Source: WTJD01 sp964225175
Lineage (GTDB): Bacteria; Pseudomonadota; Gammaproteobacteria; Xanthomonadales; SZUA-36
Length of the DNA: 63,170 nucleotides
Assembly: GCA_964225175.1 (NCBI GenBank)
Contig: CAXQNK010000073.1
Location: 1 to 63,170 of the forward strand
Direction of reading: 5' to 3'
The notes beneath the pieces were generated by a model. That model was given only the letters and a program-made list of their open reading frames with translations. It was not told the DNA's origin and searched no databases. A program made the position numbers and the translations under genes. This document shows, in pieces, positions 1 through 8,014 of this stretch; the stretch's first letter is position 1, and the number at the start of each line of letters is the position of its first letter.

Positions 1-465
1 GTACTTGGCGTTGTCGGGGCGCCGGCCCTGATTACCCGAGAAACCGGTCGCGATCTCCATCACGGAACCCACGTTGACCCTGTGGTGATTGCGCCCGGCG
101 AGCAACGATGCCCGTGTTGGGGAGCAAAGGGCCGTGGTATGGAACTGGTTAAAGCGCAAACCATTTTCCGCCAGTTGGGTAAAAGTCGGCGTCTCGATGG
201 CGCCACCAAAGGGCTCTGTGGCTCCAAAACCAATGTCATCAATCAATATGATGACCACATTGGGTGCGCCCTCGGGGGGCTTAATGCTAAAGGGTGGCGG
301 GGCCGTCACATTACGCGCGTCCAGTTCTGTAACGGGCGCAGCTTCTGGCGGCTGAATCGGCAAGGACGATCGGTCCAGGGTATCCGCAAGCGCGATTGCC
401 GCCCCACCACAGGTGATAGCGAGCGCCGCAAAGGAACGCGACACCAAAGATCTCAAGTTCTGCAT
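1..465 (-). CDS. Arylsulfatase, N-terminal part (runs off left edge)
   Basis: The reverse strand encodes 155 residues open to the window edge. A signal peptide (about residues 1-27, ending ALA before DTLDRS) is followed by the sulfatase start NVVIILIDDIGFG, whose paired Asp bind the active-site calcium. Further on is the signature CSPTRASLLAGR, in which the Cys is the residue converted to formylglycine in type I sulfatases. Family members are usually 500-800 residues, so most of the gene lies outside the window. The start is the ATG at 463-465, preceded by an AGAGGG Shine-Dalgarno. By family it should hydrolyse sulfate esters in the periplasm; the substrate cannot be read from this part. The FGE-like genes at 17-26 kb are not obvious activators of it because they lack the FGE cysteine pair. 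Confidence 0.93.
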   Translation of the reverse strand, partial: MQNLRSLVSRSFAALAITCGGAAIALADTLDRSSLPIQPPEAAPVTELDARNVTAPPPFSIKPPEGAPNVVIILIDDIGFGATEPFGGAIETPTFTQLAENGLRFNQFHTTALCSPTRASLLAGRNHHRVNVGSVMEIATGFSGNQGRRPDNAKY

Positions 466-637
466 GATTTGCCCTCTTTTTTTGAGTGCTAAGGTTTCAA
501 TAATGACGCCAGTCATAACGCCAGACAGGGAAATAATATAGACCAATTAGTAAAGAAGTTGGATAGAGAGCAAGAATCTACTCATCGGAGCGATGACTGT
601 CAAACATTTGTCTATGTTTCAACTAGGCAGCCGTAGG

Positions 638-667
638 AAAAAGGGCCCGCAAGCGGGCCTTTTTTTA
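638..667 (+). terminator. Bidirectional intrinsic terminator
   Basis: A 7-bp perfect stem GGCCCGC/GCGGGCC with an AA loop is flanked by an A-run on the left and a run of seven T on the right. It would work in either direction. No gene ends immediately upstream on the plus strand, so what it terminates is not obvious. Confidence 0.8.
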
Positions 668-796
668 TCCTGGCAGGGGTCGGAGACGTGTCGACCTCGT
701 CACCGGACTGGATGGGGCGGGTCGAATGGCGATGCCATGTGCCGAGATCTCTAGCCTGCGTTCAGCAGTAGCTGGCAACAACCACCCCCTGAGAGC

Positions 797-830
797 ACAG
801 CCGGAGCCACTTGGCTCCGGCTGTCTTATT
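797..830 (+). terminator. 12-bp perfect hairpin, probable terminator
   Basis: ACAGCCGGAGCC pairs perfectly with GGCTCCGGCTGT across a 4-nt loop, followed by the T-rich but interrupted CTTATTTCT. This may be an intrinsic terminator with a weak U-tract, or the 3' stem of a small RNA beginning downstream of the terminator at 638-667. Confidence 0.5.
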
Positions 831-1038
831 TCTATTGGCCAGTATCAGATTTGCAAGCGTAAGCTTCTCCGTCAAGTAGACATTTTATAATTAGAGTTGG
901 ACTTCCCACGGTTCTGGTGACACTTCTGGGCTAATATTCGAGCACAGGAGGAAACCGTACGAGCAACCGAAGATGCGACTATCATATTTGAAAGCGATCT
1001 CGTGCCCATTCGCTGATCTAGGTCAGTGGGAAACTGGA

Positions 1039-2676
1039 ATGTTCAATTTATACTGCCAGGTTCGGTGGCTTGTATTGTTGGCGATGCTGGCCGGGCCCAG
1101 CCTGGCTGACGACCGCCGATTCGCAGGGATCGTATCCACCGCCACACCAGAGGCATCCGCTGCCGGCACTGCGATACTTGAACGTGGCGGTAACGCCATC
1201 GATGCCGCGATCGCTATTTCATTAGCCTTGGCTGTCAGTGAGCCAGCAGGCTCAGGTATCGGGGGCCAAACGGTATTGTTAGTGAAAGCGACAGGCTCAG
1301 ACCCCCAAGTGATTCACGGTTCAACTTTGTCGCCGGCAGTGCTGCCTGAGCAGGTTACGCGGGAGCAGCTAACCTACGGCCATACGGCGTCGACCGTGCC
1401 ATCCACACTGAAAGTGCTCGATCTTGCGTACCGTCGATTCGGCAGCGGCAAGCTCACTTGGGCTGAATTGGTGGAACCGGCTATCCACCTTGCGGCGCAA
1501 GGCGTCGCTATCGGCTCATTTCGCGCCAGATCGCTCAGCCTTCATGGCGAGAAGCTGGCAAAGAATCGTACGGCCCGGGATGTGTTCTACTCGAAGGACG
1601 AGGTACCGAAGGTGGGCGATATCTTGCGCCAGCCGCTGTTGGCAAGGACGTTGGTTCGAATTGCCGCACACGGAGCGTCTGACTTTTACACGGGCTCGCT
1701 CGCTGCGGAGATTGCTCAAGATATGACGGTCAGCGGAGGCTGGATCACGGCCGAAGACTTAGCCACTTTCCCTGAGCCCCGCATCACTGAAGCTCTCCGG
1801 TCAAGCTATCGAGGTTTTGAGGTATTTACGCTGCCACCGCCATTCGGAGGCTGGGTGGTGCTCCAAATTCTTAATATTCTGGAGCAATTCCCGCAGTCCA
1901 AACTGGCTGAAGACGATGATGAGAGACGGTTGGCCCTGCTGGACGCGATTCGAATTGCTCAGGGCACGCGGGACAGCGATCCCGTGTCCGATTTAAGGTC
2001 TTTCTCGGCAGACATAGCCTCGAAGACCTCAAAGGACACGGCACGCCGCTTACTGAGGGCCTACGCAGGCAAGACCGGTGGTGAGACCACACACTTTTCG
2101 GTGGCCGACGCGCACGGCAACGTAGTGGCCGTCACGCAGAGCATTGACAGCTACTTCGGCGCCAAGGTGGCCCACCCAAGCCTGGGTTTCCTTTACAACA
2201 ACTACATGCAGAATTTCCGCATGGTGGATGATGGCAGCCCCTTCGTCTTGAAAGCCGGTGAAATGCCCTTGTCCTCGATGAGTGCGACCATTGTGATGAG
2301 GGATGGGAGCGCGCGGCTCGTTCTGGGCAGTCCCGGCAGCGCGCGAATCATATCTGCCGTTGCACAGGTCACCAGTCACTGGATCGACGTTGGTGCCGGT
2401 ATTGAGAAGGCGGTGGCAACGTTTCGGGTCCATTCCGAACCCGATGATCGCGCATGGGTAGAGGGGCCGCAGTTGTCAAGCGACTTGCTTGGGGGAGTGG
2501 CAAGGCGAGGTTTTCGGCTAATGCGATCTGATTCGAGCCTGGCTGTTGGGAATCTCGATCCCTACTTTGGTGGCGTTCACGCCTTGGCCCTCGAAAGTAA
2601 AGGCTGGACCGGTGCCGCTGATCCGCGGCGCGATGGGCAAGTGAGCATTGCCTGGCAGGCTTCGGATTCGCGCTAG
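1039..2676 (+). CDS. Gamma-glutamyltransferase-like protein
   Basis: This is an Ntn-hydrolase of the gamma-glutamyltranspeptidase family, expected to cleave gamma-glutamyl bonds such as those of glutathione in the periplasm. The start of the mature part (VSTATPEASAAGTAILERGGNAIDAA) is typical. The autoprocessing site is visible as ETTHFSV, with the first Thr (residue 350 from this start) as the likely nucleophile. The piece after it (about 196 residues) matches the usual small subunit. PLSSMSATIV and LGSPGSARI correspond to the conserved PLSSMSPTIV and LGSPGG.RI. The second Gly of the oxyanion pair is Ser here, and the early GIGGGG motif is GIGGQT, so activity may differ. I chose the ATG at 1039 because it puts a clean signal peptide at the N-terminus; an upstream in-frame ATG at 973 would add 22 residues. 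It appears monocistronic. Confidence 0.85.
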   Translation: MFNLYCQVRWLVLLAMLAGPSLADDRRFAGIVSTATPEASAAGTAILERGGNAIDAAIAISLALAVSEPAGSGIGGQTVLLVKATGSDPQVIHGSTLSPAVLPEQVTREQLTYGHTASTVPSTLKVLDLAYRRFGSGKLTWAELVEPAIHLAAQGVAIGSFRARSLSLHGEKLAKNRTARDVFYSKDEVPKVGDILRQPLLARTLVRIAAHGASDFYTGSLAAEIAQDMTVSGGWITAEDLATFPEPRITEALRSSYRGFEVFTLPPPFGGWVVLQILNILEQFPQSKLAEDDDERRLALLDAIRIAQGTRDSDPVSDLRSFSADIASKTSKDTARRLLRAYAGKTGGETTHFSVADAHGNVVAVTQSIDSYFGAKVAHPSLGFLYNNYMQNFRMVDDGSPFVLKAGEMPLSSMSATIVMRDGSARLVLGSPGSARIISAVAQVTSHWIDVGAGIEKAVATFRVHSEPDDRAWVEGPQLSSDLLGGVARRGFRLMRSDSSLAVGNLDPYFGGVHALALESKGWTGAADPRRDGQVSIAWQASDSR

Positions 2677-3085
2677 GGCAGCGTGCCGCTTCTCAAGACG
2701 GAATTCGCGATCAACGCCTCCAGAATGCTCTCGATACAGCCCGTGTTGTTCGCAGTATATTTGTAGCCGACGAAAGAGCCTGTGCTCGCGTTTCGCCCTG
2801 GGCCACCTAATGTCCGAAAGGTACTGATCCACTCGAGTTCATCACCAGCTCGCGTGGTTACTGTGGCCAAGGCGATCAACAGGAACCCAATTTGTCGAGC
2901 GAGCCTGAACAGGGTTCGACCAGCAAGCGGCAAAATTTTAATAACCCTAACGGGGCACTCTTCAATCACAGCTGGAGTGCAAAGGGGTACGCATAGGGCA
3001 TCGCGAATACAGGCGATGACTGCCTTCAAAAGTTTTGGCTTGGAAACCTCGCCCTGATCACGAGATGAGTCGTCAGCGCCCGGTA
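2677..3085. other. Region without a confident gene; possible small secreted ORF on minus strand
   Basis: The minus strand is open from about 3029 to 2673, with only TTG starts and no convincing ribosome binding site. Its middle reads like a signal peptide (ARQIGFLLIALATVTTRA) followed by about 50 residues (GDELEWISTFRTL...) with no recognised motif. It could be a small secreted protein or the tail of a decayed gene. Codon use looks less GC-rich at third positions than that of its neighbours. Confidence 0.3.
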
Positions 3086-3457
3086 TTATCGGACGAAACC
3101 ATCGATCAGTTCGTGATATTCAACTTCAAATCCGTGATCTGCCGCCCAGGCTTTCATCTCGCCTGAGACCGGGCCGTACAGGCACAACCGCGCGCCCATG
3201 GTTCTCTCGAGCACCTGGCCCACGAAACTGCCGTTGGCAAATCGCTCGGCGTGAAACATCATGGCGGCATTGTCCGCGTGGGTTTCCCAGAATGTCAGCA
3301 ATTTATTGTCACTGCTGATGTACACACTGTAGACGCGTGCGTCAGGTTCGCCTTCTTCGTTGAACGCCACCATGGCCGCAACAATTTCCCGAAGTTCGTC
3401 TGCTTTGCCGGGAACGATTTCAAGTTCATAAAACACGTTAATGAGTTGATCAGACAT
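3086..3457 (-). CDS. Antibiotic-biosynthesis-monooxygenase-like (ABM) domain protein
   Basis: The 123 residues have the pattern of a dimeric alpha/beta barrel ABM domain. A strand reads INVFYELEIVPGKADEL, followed by a helix (REIVAAMVAFNEEGEP), then ARVYSVYISSDNKLLTFWETHADNAAMMFHAE. ABM proteins include cofactor-free monooxygenases and many uncharacterised small proteins, so the reaction cannot be assigned. The start is supported by AAGGAG six bases upstream. It is the last gene of a minus-strand run behind the DmdA/GcvT-like gene (45-bp gap) and the class II aldolase, suggesting a shared pathway. Confidence 0.75.
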   Translation of the reverse strand: MSDQLINVFYELEIVPGKADELREIVAAMVAFNEEGEPDARVYSVYISSDNKLLTFWETHADNAAMMFHAERFANGSFVGQVLERTMGARLCLYGPVSGEMKAWAADHGFEVEYHELIDGFVR

Positions 3458-3502
3458 GCAGCGCTCCTTCGAAGTTCACGGTTTGACAGTAAGTGGCCAG
3501 GT

Positions 3503-4693
3503 TCACGCCAGGCCCCGGGGTATCTCTTTTTTCTTGTCGAAAAACGGCGTGGTGACCACTTCGCATTCATGGTCTTCGCCATTTGCATCATGCAGCGTGA
3601 GGCGCTGGCCAACCCAGTCTTCGTCTTTCGGCGCTGCATGATCAAAAACCACGTAGCCAATGCCTTTTGACAGTGTGGGTGACCAGCAGCTGCTCTTGGT
3701 CACGCCAAGCTGTTTCCCATTACGAGAGACCCTGAGCCCGGAGTTCACTGCGGCCCCTTCGCTGACGTAGCCAAACAATCGGCGTCTCTGGTCCGCCCTT
3801 TCGAGCGCCTGCTTGCCGATAAAATTTTCCTTATCCAGGTCAACGAAGGCGCCGAGGCCGGCGTCATAAGGCGTCATGGTCAGGTCGATATCGGATTGAT
3901 AATCAAGTATGCCAGCCTCAACGCGCCGCAGGCCCAGTGAAGCACTGCCCGAATGCTCCAGCCCGAAGGCTTCACCCACTTCGAACAGATAATCCCACAA
4001 TGCCGAGTGGTCCAGGCCGGCATGCCCGTAAATCTCGATGCCAATTTCCCCCGTCCACCCGGTCCGGGAAACCAGCAGTTGCTGCCCGTCGAATTCGAAC
4101 ATGGCCGCGTGGAAATAAGCAAAAGGATCAGGGATTTGTCCCGGCGCCGCTGCTTCGAGGAATTCCAGTGACCTTGGCCCCTGAACCTGCAGAACACGGG
4201 ATTGCGGGTCATCGATGACAACGTTCATGCCCTCAGACAACGCCAGGAACCACTTGGCCGTATCGCCATTGGCTTCCACATACCAGAAATGATCTTCCGC
4301 GAGACGAATCAGCACGCCGTCCATGACGAGGCCACCGTTGGGGGCACAAATCAGCGCGTAGCGGGCCCGCCATATCTGCATGTTTGAGATGCGGCGGGTA
4401 AAGGCCTTTTCGAGGAGACGAACGGCATCTTTTCCGCGGATTTCGATCGGTCGCTCAGGAATGTCATAGAGCATGATGTTGCGGCGTAATTTCCAATACT
4501 TATCGAGCGGATCATCCTCATCGGTGCCCACGGGTGACAGGCGACTGGCATAGACGGAGTACATCATGTCCTCGGTGATCCATTTCTCCGCGTAGGGTGA
4601 CTGTTCAATCCCCCGCCGGAAAATATTGACCGTGGATTTGGAGCCCGCGTGTGCGCCGCGGTACACCATGTGTATAAGCTCTTTTGTGTCCAT
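3503..4693 (-). CDS. GcvT/DmdA-like tetrahydrofolate-dependent aminomethyl- or methyl-transferase
   Basis: The 396-residue protein has the aminomethyltransferase fold shared by glycine-cleavage T protein, DMSP demethylase DmdA and folate-dependent O-demethylases. ERPIEIRGKDAVRLLEKAFTR is followed by YALICAPNGGLVMDGVLIRLAEDHFWYVEANG and then RTGWTGEIGIEIYG, the typical folate-binding T-protein segments; the C-terminal barrel (GKQLGVTKSSCWSPTLSKGIGYV) is present. The first half looks closer to DmdA-type demethylases than to true GcvT, and no gcvH or gcvP is nearby. I take the ATG at 4691-4693, which has AAGGGG four bases upstream, over longer in-frame starts at 4720 and 4771. It sits between the class II aldolase and an ABM protein, consistent with a small demethylation or one-carbon operon, but the substrate is unknown. 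Confidence 0.85.
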   Translation of the reverse strand: MDTKELIHMVYRGAHAGSKSTVNIFRRGIEQSPYAEKWITEDMMYSVYASRLSPVGTDEDDPLDKYWKLRRNIMLYDIPERPIEIRGKDAVRLLEKAFTRRISNMQIWRARYALICAPNGGLVMDGVLIRLAEDHFWYVEANGDTAKWFLALSEGMNVVIDDPQSRVLQVQGPRSLEFLEAAAPGQIPDPFAYFHAAMFEFDGQQLLVSRTGWTGEIGIEIYGHAGLDHSALWDYLFEVGEAFGLEHSGSASLGLRRVEAGILDYQSDIDLTMTPYDAGLGAFVDLDKENFIGKQALERADQRRRLFGYVSEGAAVNSGLRVSRNGKQLGVTKSSCWSPTLSKGIGYVVFDHAAPKDEDWVGQRLTLHDANGEDHECEVVTTPFFDKKKEIPRGLA

Positions 4694-4858
4694 GGGACCC
4701 CTTGGTTCAATGAAGTGCATTTCGCCGCGATCGGGCTGTCTGTTGTCAGAACGTCTCGAAGATACGCACATTTTCAGCCATGCGCCAGAATTAATTCCAG
4801 ACCGCTGGTGGCTTCGAATCGGCGATTGATCGGTACAAGGTCGGCGATTGTAATGGGC

Positions 4859-5614
4859 TCAGCTTTTATAGCTGGCGTCGGTGCGGTCCAACTTGCGCAT
4901 CAACGCCGGCCAGGCGATCTGGCCACCCAGTCCTCTCAGGACGGATTCCACGACCTTGCGGGTATCGCCCTGGATGCCGGGATCGACAAAGTTCAGTTCA
5001 TCTCCGGCCTGCGCGGAAACCTGGATCTGGCAGGTGGTTTCGAAAAAGTAATGTGACAAGAAGGTATTGGGAATATTCTCGCCCACGGTCAGCAAACCAT
5101 GGTTTCGTAACATCAGAAAGGTGTTATCACCCAGGTTGGCCTGCAGGCGGGGCTGTTCCTCTTCCTTCAGCGCCACGCCCTCGTAATCGTGATAGCCCAG
5201 GCTGGACAGAACCAGGGTTGCCTGTTGCGAGATGGGCAGAACGCCGGCTTTCTGGGCGCTCACTGCGACGCCGGCGCGGCTGTGGGTATGCATAACGCAG
5301 CCAGCATCCTCCCGTGCCATGTGGACGCAGCTGTGAATAATGAATCCCGCGGGGTTCACCGGGAATGGCGTGTCTTGCAGAACCTGGCACTGCTGGTCGA
5401 CCTTGACCAGCGAAGATGCCGTGATTTCCTCGAACAGCATGCCGTACGGGTTGATCAGGAAGTGGTGCTCCGGTCCGGGAATCCGTGCGCTGATGTGCGT
5501 GAAGACCAAATCTGACCAGCCGTACAGTGCGGTCAGGCGATACAGGGCAGCCAGGTCAACGCGCAGCTGCCATTCCGCCGCTGAAACCTGATTTTTCATT
5601 GAAGGGATATTCAT
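4859..5614 (-). CDS. Class II aldolase/adducin family protein
   Basis: The 251 residues cover the whole aldolase II fold. FTHISARIPGPEHHFLINPYGMLFEEITASSLVKVD is the substrate-binding start, CVMHTHSRAGVAVSAQ carries two of the zinc-ligand His, and MLRNHGLL carries the third. Family members are zinc-dependent aldolases, epimerases or decarboxylases of small (sugar) acids, and many have drifted in function. The start ATG has GGAGA five bases upstream. It is the first gene of the minus-strand group that continues with the DmdA/GcvT-like gene after about 165 bp. Confidence 0.88.
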   Translation of the reverse strand: MNIPSMKNQVSAAEWQLRVDLAALYRLTALYGWSDLVFTHISARIPGPEHHFLINPYGMLFEEITASSLVKVDQQCQVLQDTPFPVNPAGFIIHSCVHMAREDAGCVMHTHSRAGVAVSAQKAGVLPISQQATLVLSSLGYHDYEGVALKEEEQPRLQANLGDNTFLMLRNHGLLTVGENIPNTFLSHYFFETTCQIQVSAQAGDELNFVDPGIQGDTRKVVESVLRGLGGQIAWPALMRKLDRTDASYKS

Positions 5615-5870
5615 TGCCGTCTCCGCGGTTCCGTCATCGGGTCAATTCACAGGTGAGGGGCCGATCGCCGTGTTTTGACCGTTTGCCCCTGGGTGCATTT
5701 GACCTGATTCTATGTGCCAAATCCAGATCAACGTACCGGCAAGGGCTGCACGGCCGCCCTTTGCCCGCGCGGAACGGCCGGGGCAGGGCTCCAGCAGGGC
5801 ATCGGGGTGATGTTGATAAGACCACGAGTAGTTCATAAACTCGGATCACATCAAGCTCAAGACCGCGCCC

Positions 5871-6566
5871 ATGCACAAGCAACGATACCTGTTCTTTCTC
5901 CTGGCAATCTTGCTGACCGCGAGTGTCCCATCGACCCTGTATGCGGACCCCGCGCACTTGCCTGAGGGATTCAGCGATGTCCTGGCTGCGGCGCCGGAGA
6001 TTCGTCTCGATCTGCGTTACCTGGGCTCGGACAATTTTATGGGCCGGCCCGTAGCGGGCTATGAAGCCGCCCGGCTGGTACTGTCGAATGCTGCGACCGA
6101 CGCGCTGGCGGCCGTACAGGGGCAACTCGAGGTGATGGGCCTGGGATTGCTGGTCTATGACGCTTACCGGCCGCAGCGGGCTGTGGACGATTTTGTGCGC
6201 TGGGCCAAAGACATGGACGACCAGGTGAACAAGCAGGCCTACTACCCTGATGTCGATAAATCGGAACTGTTCGAACGCGGGTATATCGCCGCCCGATCGG
6301 GACATACGCGCGGCAGCACGGTCGATGTCACGCTGGTGGCGCTGGAAAGTGGTGAACCTCTCGATATGGGTACGCCCTGGGATTTTTTTGGCCCGGAATC
6401 CTGGCCTGATGATGCGCGCGTTACGGAACAGCAGCGCGCCAATCGCCTGCTGCTTCGGACCCTGATGATGCAGGCGGGATTCCTGCCCTATGCACAGGAA
6501 TGGTGGCACTTCACACTGGCAGCAGAGCCGTTTCCCGGCACCTACTTTGATTTTCCGATTCGCTGA
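5871..6566 (+). CDS. VanX-type D-Ala-D-Ala dipeptidase, exported
   Basis: This is a zinc dipeptidase of the VanX/DdpX family (peptidase M15D), here with an N-terminal signal peptide (about residues 1-25) that puts it in the periplasm. The zinc and catalytic residues are visible: SGHTRGSTVD (His145 and Asp152) and EWWH (Glu210 and His213). The start of the fold, IRLDLRYLGSDNFMGRPVAGY, matches the family. Length (231) is normal for a VanX with a signal peptide. In non-vancomycin-resistant Gram-negative bacteria such enzymes recycle D-Ala-D-Ala from murein; there is no VanHA or resistance regulator nearby. Two tiny membrane-protein ORFs follow. Confidence 0.9.
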   Translation: MHKQRYLFFLLAILLTASVPSTLYADPAHLPEGFSDVLAAAPEIRLDLRYLGSDNFMGRPVAGYEAARLVLSNAATDALAAVQGQLEVMGLGLLVYDAYRPQRAVDDFVRWAKDMDDQVNKQAYYPDVDKSELFERGYIAARSGHTRGSTVDVTLVALESGEPLDMGTPWDFFGPESWPDDARVTEQQRANRLLLRTLMMQAGFLPYAQEWWHFTLAAEPFPGTYFDFPIR

Positions 6567-6578
6567 GTGTGCGTGTGA

Positions 6579-6767
6579 ATGTTGGATACACAATGTGCTG
6601 TGCTCATAGTGGCCACTGAGCCCGAAGATCCAGGGCGGAGCAAGCCGACGGCGCGGGAGTTGATCCTATGGCTGTTGCTGCAGGCTTTTTTTTGGACTGT
6701 CGCCCTGGTGGTGCCCCTTTTTATCCTTGGCAGGGCGTTGTGCCAGTGGGCTGGTTGGTGTGAATAG
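6579..6767 (+). CDS. Small single-pass membrane protein, hypothetical
   Basis: A 62-residue ORF starts 12 bp after the dipeptidase. The middle (ELILWLLLQAFFWTVALVVPLFILGRAL) is a clear transmembrane helix. There is no strong ribosome binding site; a GTG at 6609 is an alternative start. No family recognised. Direction and closeness suggest co-transcription with the dipeptidase. Confidence 0.45.
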   Translation: MLDTQCAVLIVATEPEDPGRSKPTARELILWLLLQAFFWTVALVVPLFILGRALCQWAGWCE

Positions 6768-6841
6768 ATGACTCGTAATATCTTCGATCACGCGGGAGTC
6801 TGGATGCGCCGCTCGCTGGCCAGCCAGTGGCCGTTGCCGTC

Positions 6842-7024
6842 ATGAAATGGCTCGTCCGACACGCCAGGGACTATCTGCAGGCCCTGTGGGCCGGGCTCAA
6901 TACCAAGTTGACGTGGGTTGATCTGTTGGCCATCGGTGTGATTGCTGTCATCGACCTGACCGTGGGCATTCCACCACTGATCTGGGTGCCTATCCTGCTG
7001 ATCGCTTACCTGTCCGGCCGGTGA
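6842..7024 (+). CDS. Small hydrophobic protein, hypothetical
   Basis: The 60 residues begin MKWLVRHARDYLQALWAG and continue into a hydrophobic half (VDLLAIGVIAVIDLTVGIPPLIWVPILLIAYLSG) that could form one or two membrane segments. The start is uncertain and a GTG at 6827 is also in frame. It converges on yhhQ with a 22-bp gap. No family recognised. Confidence 0.4.
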   Translation: MKWLVRHARDYLQALWAGLNTKLTWVDLLAIGVIAVIDLTVGIPPLIWVPILLIAYLSGR

Positions 7025-7046
7025 CCCGGGCTGCAAGCCACGATCT

Positions 7047-7778
7047 TCATGACATCTGCCTGGCTCGTTCGCTTCGAGCGTCCCAGCGCAGTGCCGCATA
7101 GATGAACGGCGTATCGATGACGGCGATGAGGAATTTAAATACGTACTTGGCGGCGGCCAGTTTCAGCGCCGTGGCGAGGTCAACCAATCCCCACCAGACC
7201 ACCAGGCCGTAAATCAGGGTATCAACCGCCTGGGATAACAGGGTCGAACCCGTATTGCGCAGCCATAGGTGTCGCGTACCGGTGGCCTTGCGGATGCGAT
7301 GAAACACCCAGACATCAAACGACTGGCTCAGCAGGTAAGCGAGTAATGAGCCCATCACGAAACGTGGCGTATAGTCAAAAAGCGTGACCATGGCGGCGTG
7401 GACGGATTGTGCATAGACCGCGGTTTCGGGAAGCGCCGAGGGCAGAAAACGCAGACTGATCTGGGTCATCACGACCAGTACGACACTCAGAAAAAAGCCC
7501 AGCAACACGGCCCGCTGGGCCTCGGCGCGGCCATATTTTTCGCTTAACAGGTCGGTAGCGAAAAAGATGCTGCTGTAGAGAATGACACCCATGCTGGTCT
7601 GCAGGCCGCCAATGACGGTCAGCTTGGGTCCCATGATGTTGGCCAGCAACAGGCTGAATATCACCACGCCGTAAAGCCCGATCCGGCCGAACAGTCGGAA
7701 AGCCAGCACGGCAAAACCCAGGTCGACCAGTACGGTCATGATCCACAGGCTGAGTTGATGTTGACTGAAGAATTCCAT
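7047..7778 (-). CDS. yhhQ: Queuosine-precursor transporter YhhQ
   Basis: The 243-residue integral membrane protein of the VUT/ECF-S-like family carries the family features: LLANIMGPKLTVIGGLQTSMGVILYSSIFFATDLLSEKYG in the first half and SFDVWVFHRIRKATG...LRNTGSTLLSQAVDTLIYG in the second. YhhQ imports preQ0/preQ1 (and in some species vitamins) for tRNA queuosine synthesis. Six to seven hydrophobic helices can be counted. It is monocistronic and convergent with the small ORFs on its 3' side. The 236-bp upstream region separates it from the divergent SGNH gene; I cannot see a preQ1 aptamer there by eye. Confidence 0.9.
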   Translation of the reverse strand: MEFFSQHQLSLWIMTVLVDLGFAVLAFRLFGRIGLYGVVIFSLLLANIMGPKLTVIGGLQTSMGVILYSSIFFATDLLSEKYGRAEAQRAVLLGFFLSVVLVVMTQISLRFLPSALPETAVYAQSVHAAMVTLFDYTPRFVMGSLLAYLLSQSFDVWVFHRIRKATGTRHLWLRNTGSTLLSQAVDTLIYGLVVWWGLVDLATALKLAAAKYVFKFLIAVIDTPFIYAALRWDARSERARQMS

Positions 7779-8014
7779 GTTTGGCTCGCTTTCTCAGGGC
7801 CCTCGCCTGCACCGAATCATACCCGCTCGCCGCCCTCATCGTGAGCGGCGAATTCCCGATGCGGACATAGTTGGGGGTCCAGCGGCAGGGCGAGCGTGTT
7901 GTGAACGCCTCGTTTCGTTACTTCTGCGAGATGGGATATCCTTGCGGTGAATCCCGGATTTCTATATTTTTGTGGGCTCATTGATCACGGTGTCGTCGCG
8001 ACGACGGGGGAGAC

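Larger units (their letters stand above)
466..972. other. Gene-free stretch with two strong hairpins
   Basis: About 500 bases lie between the divergent sulfatase and gamma-glutamyltransferase-like genes, with no ORF that I would call. The left part is AT-rich (about 500-560) and probably carries the sulfatase promoter. Two separate hairpins (638-667 and 797-830) lie in the middle. An AGGAGG at about 945-950 sits too far (about 21 nt) from the ATG at 973 to be its ribosome binding site. Confidence 0.6.

Noticed and set aside
2673..3029. 118-residue minus-strand ORF as a confident gene
   Set aside because: It has only weak TTG starts, no ribosome binding site and no recognisable domain; reported only as a possible ORF inside a gene-poor region.
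4700..4858. Glycine riboswitch ahead of the GcvT-like gene
   Set aside because: The gap is short, lacks the conserved tandem aptamer boxes that I would expect, and the gene is not a classical gcvT.
5634..6593. 319-residue minus-strand ORF opposite the VanX-like gene
   Set aside because: It is antisense to a well-supported family gene, rich in Arg/His/Gln as expected for a shadow frame, and has no domain signature.
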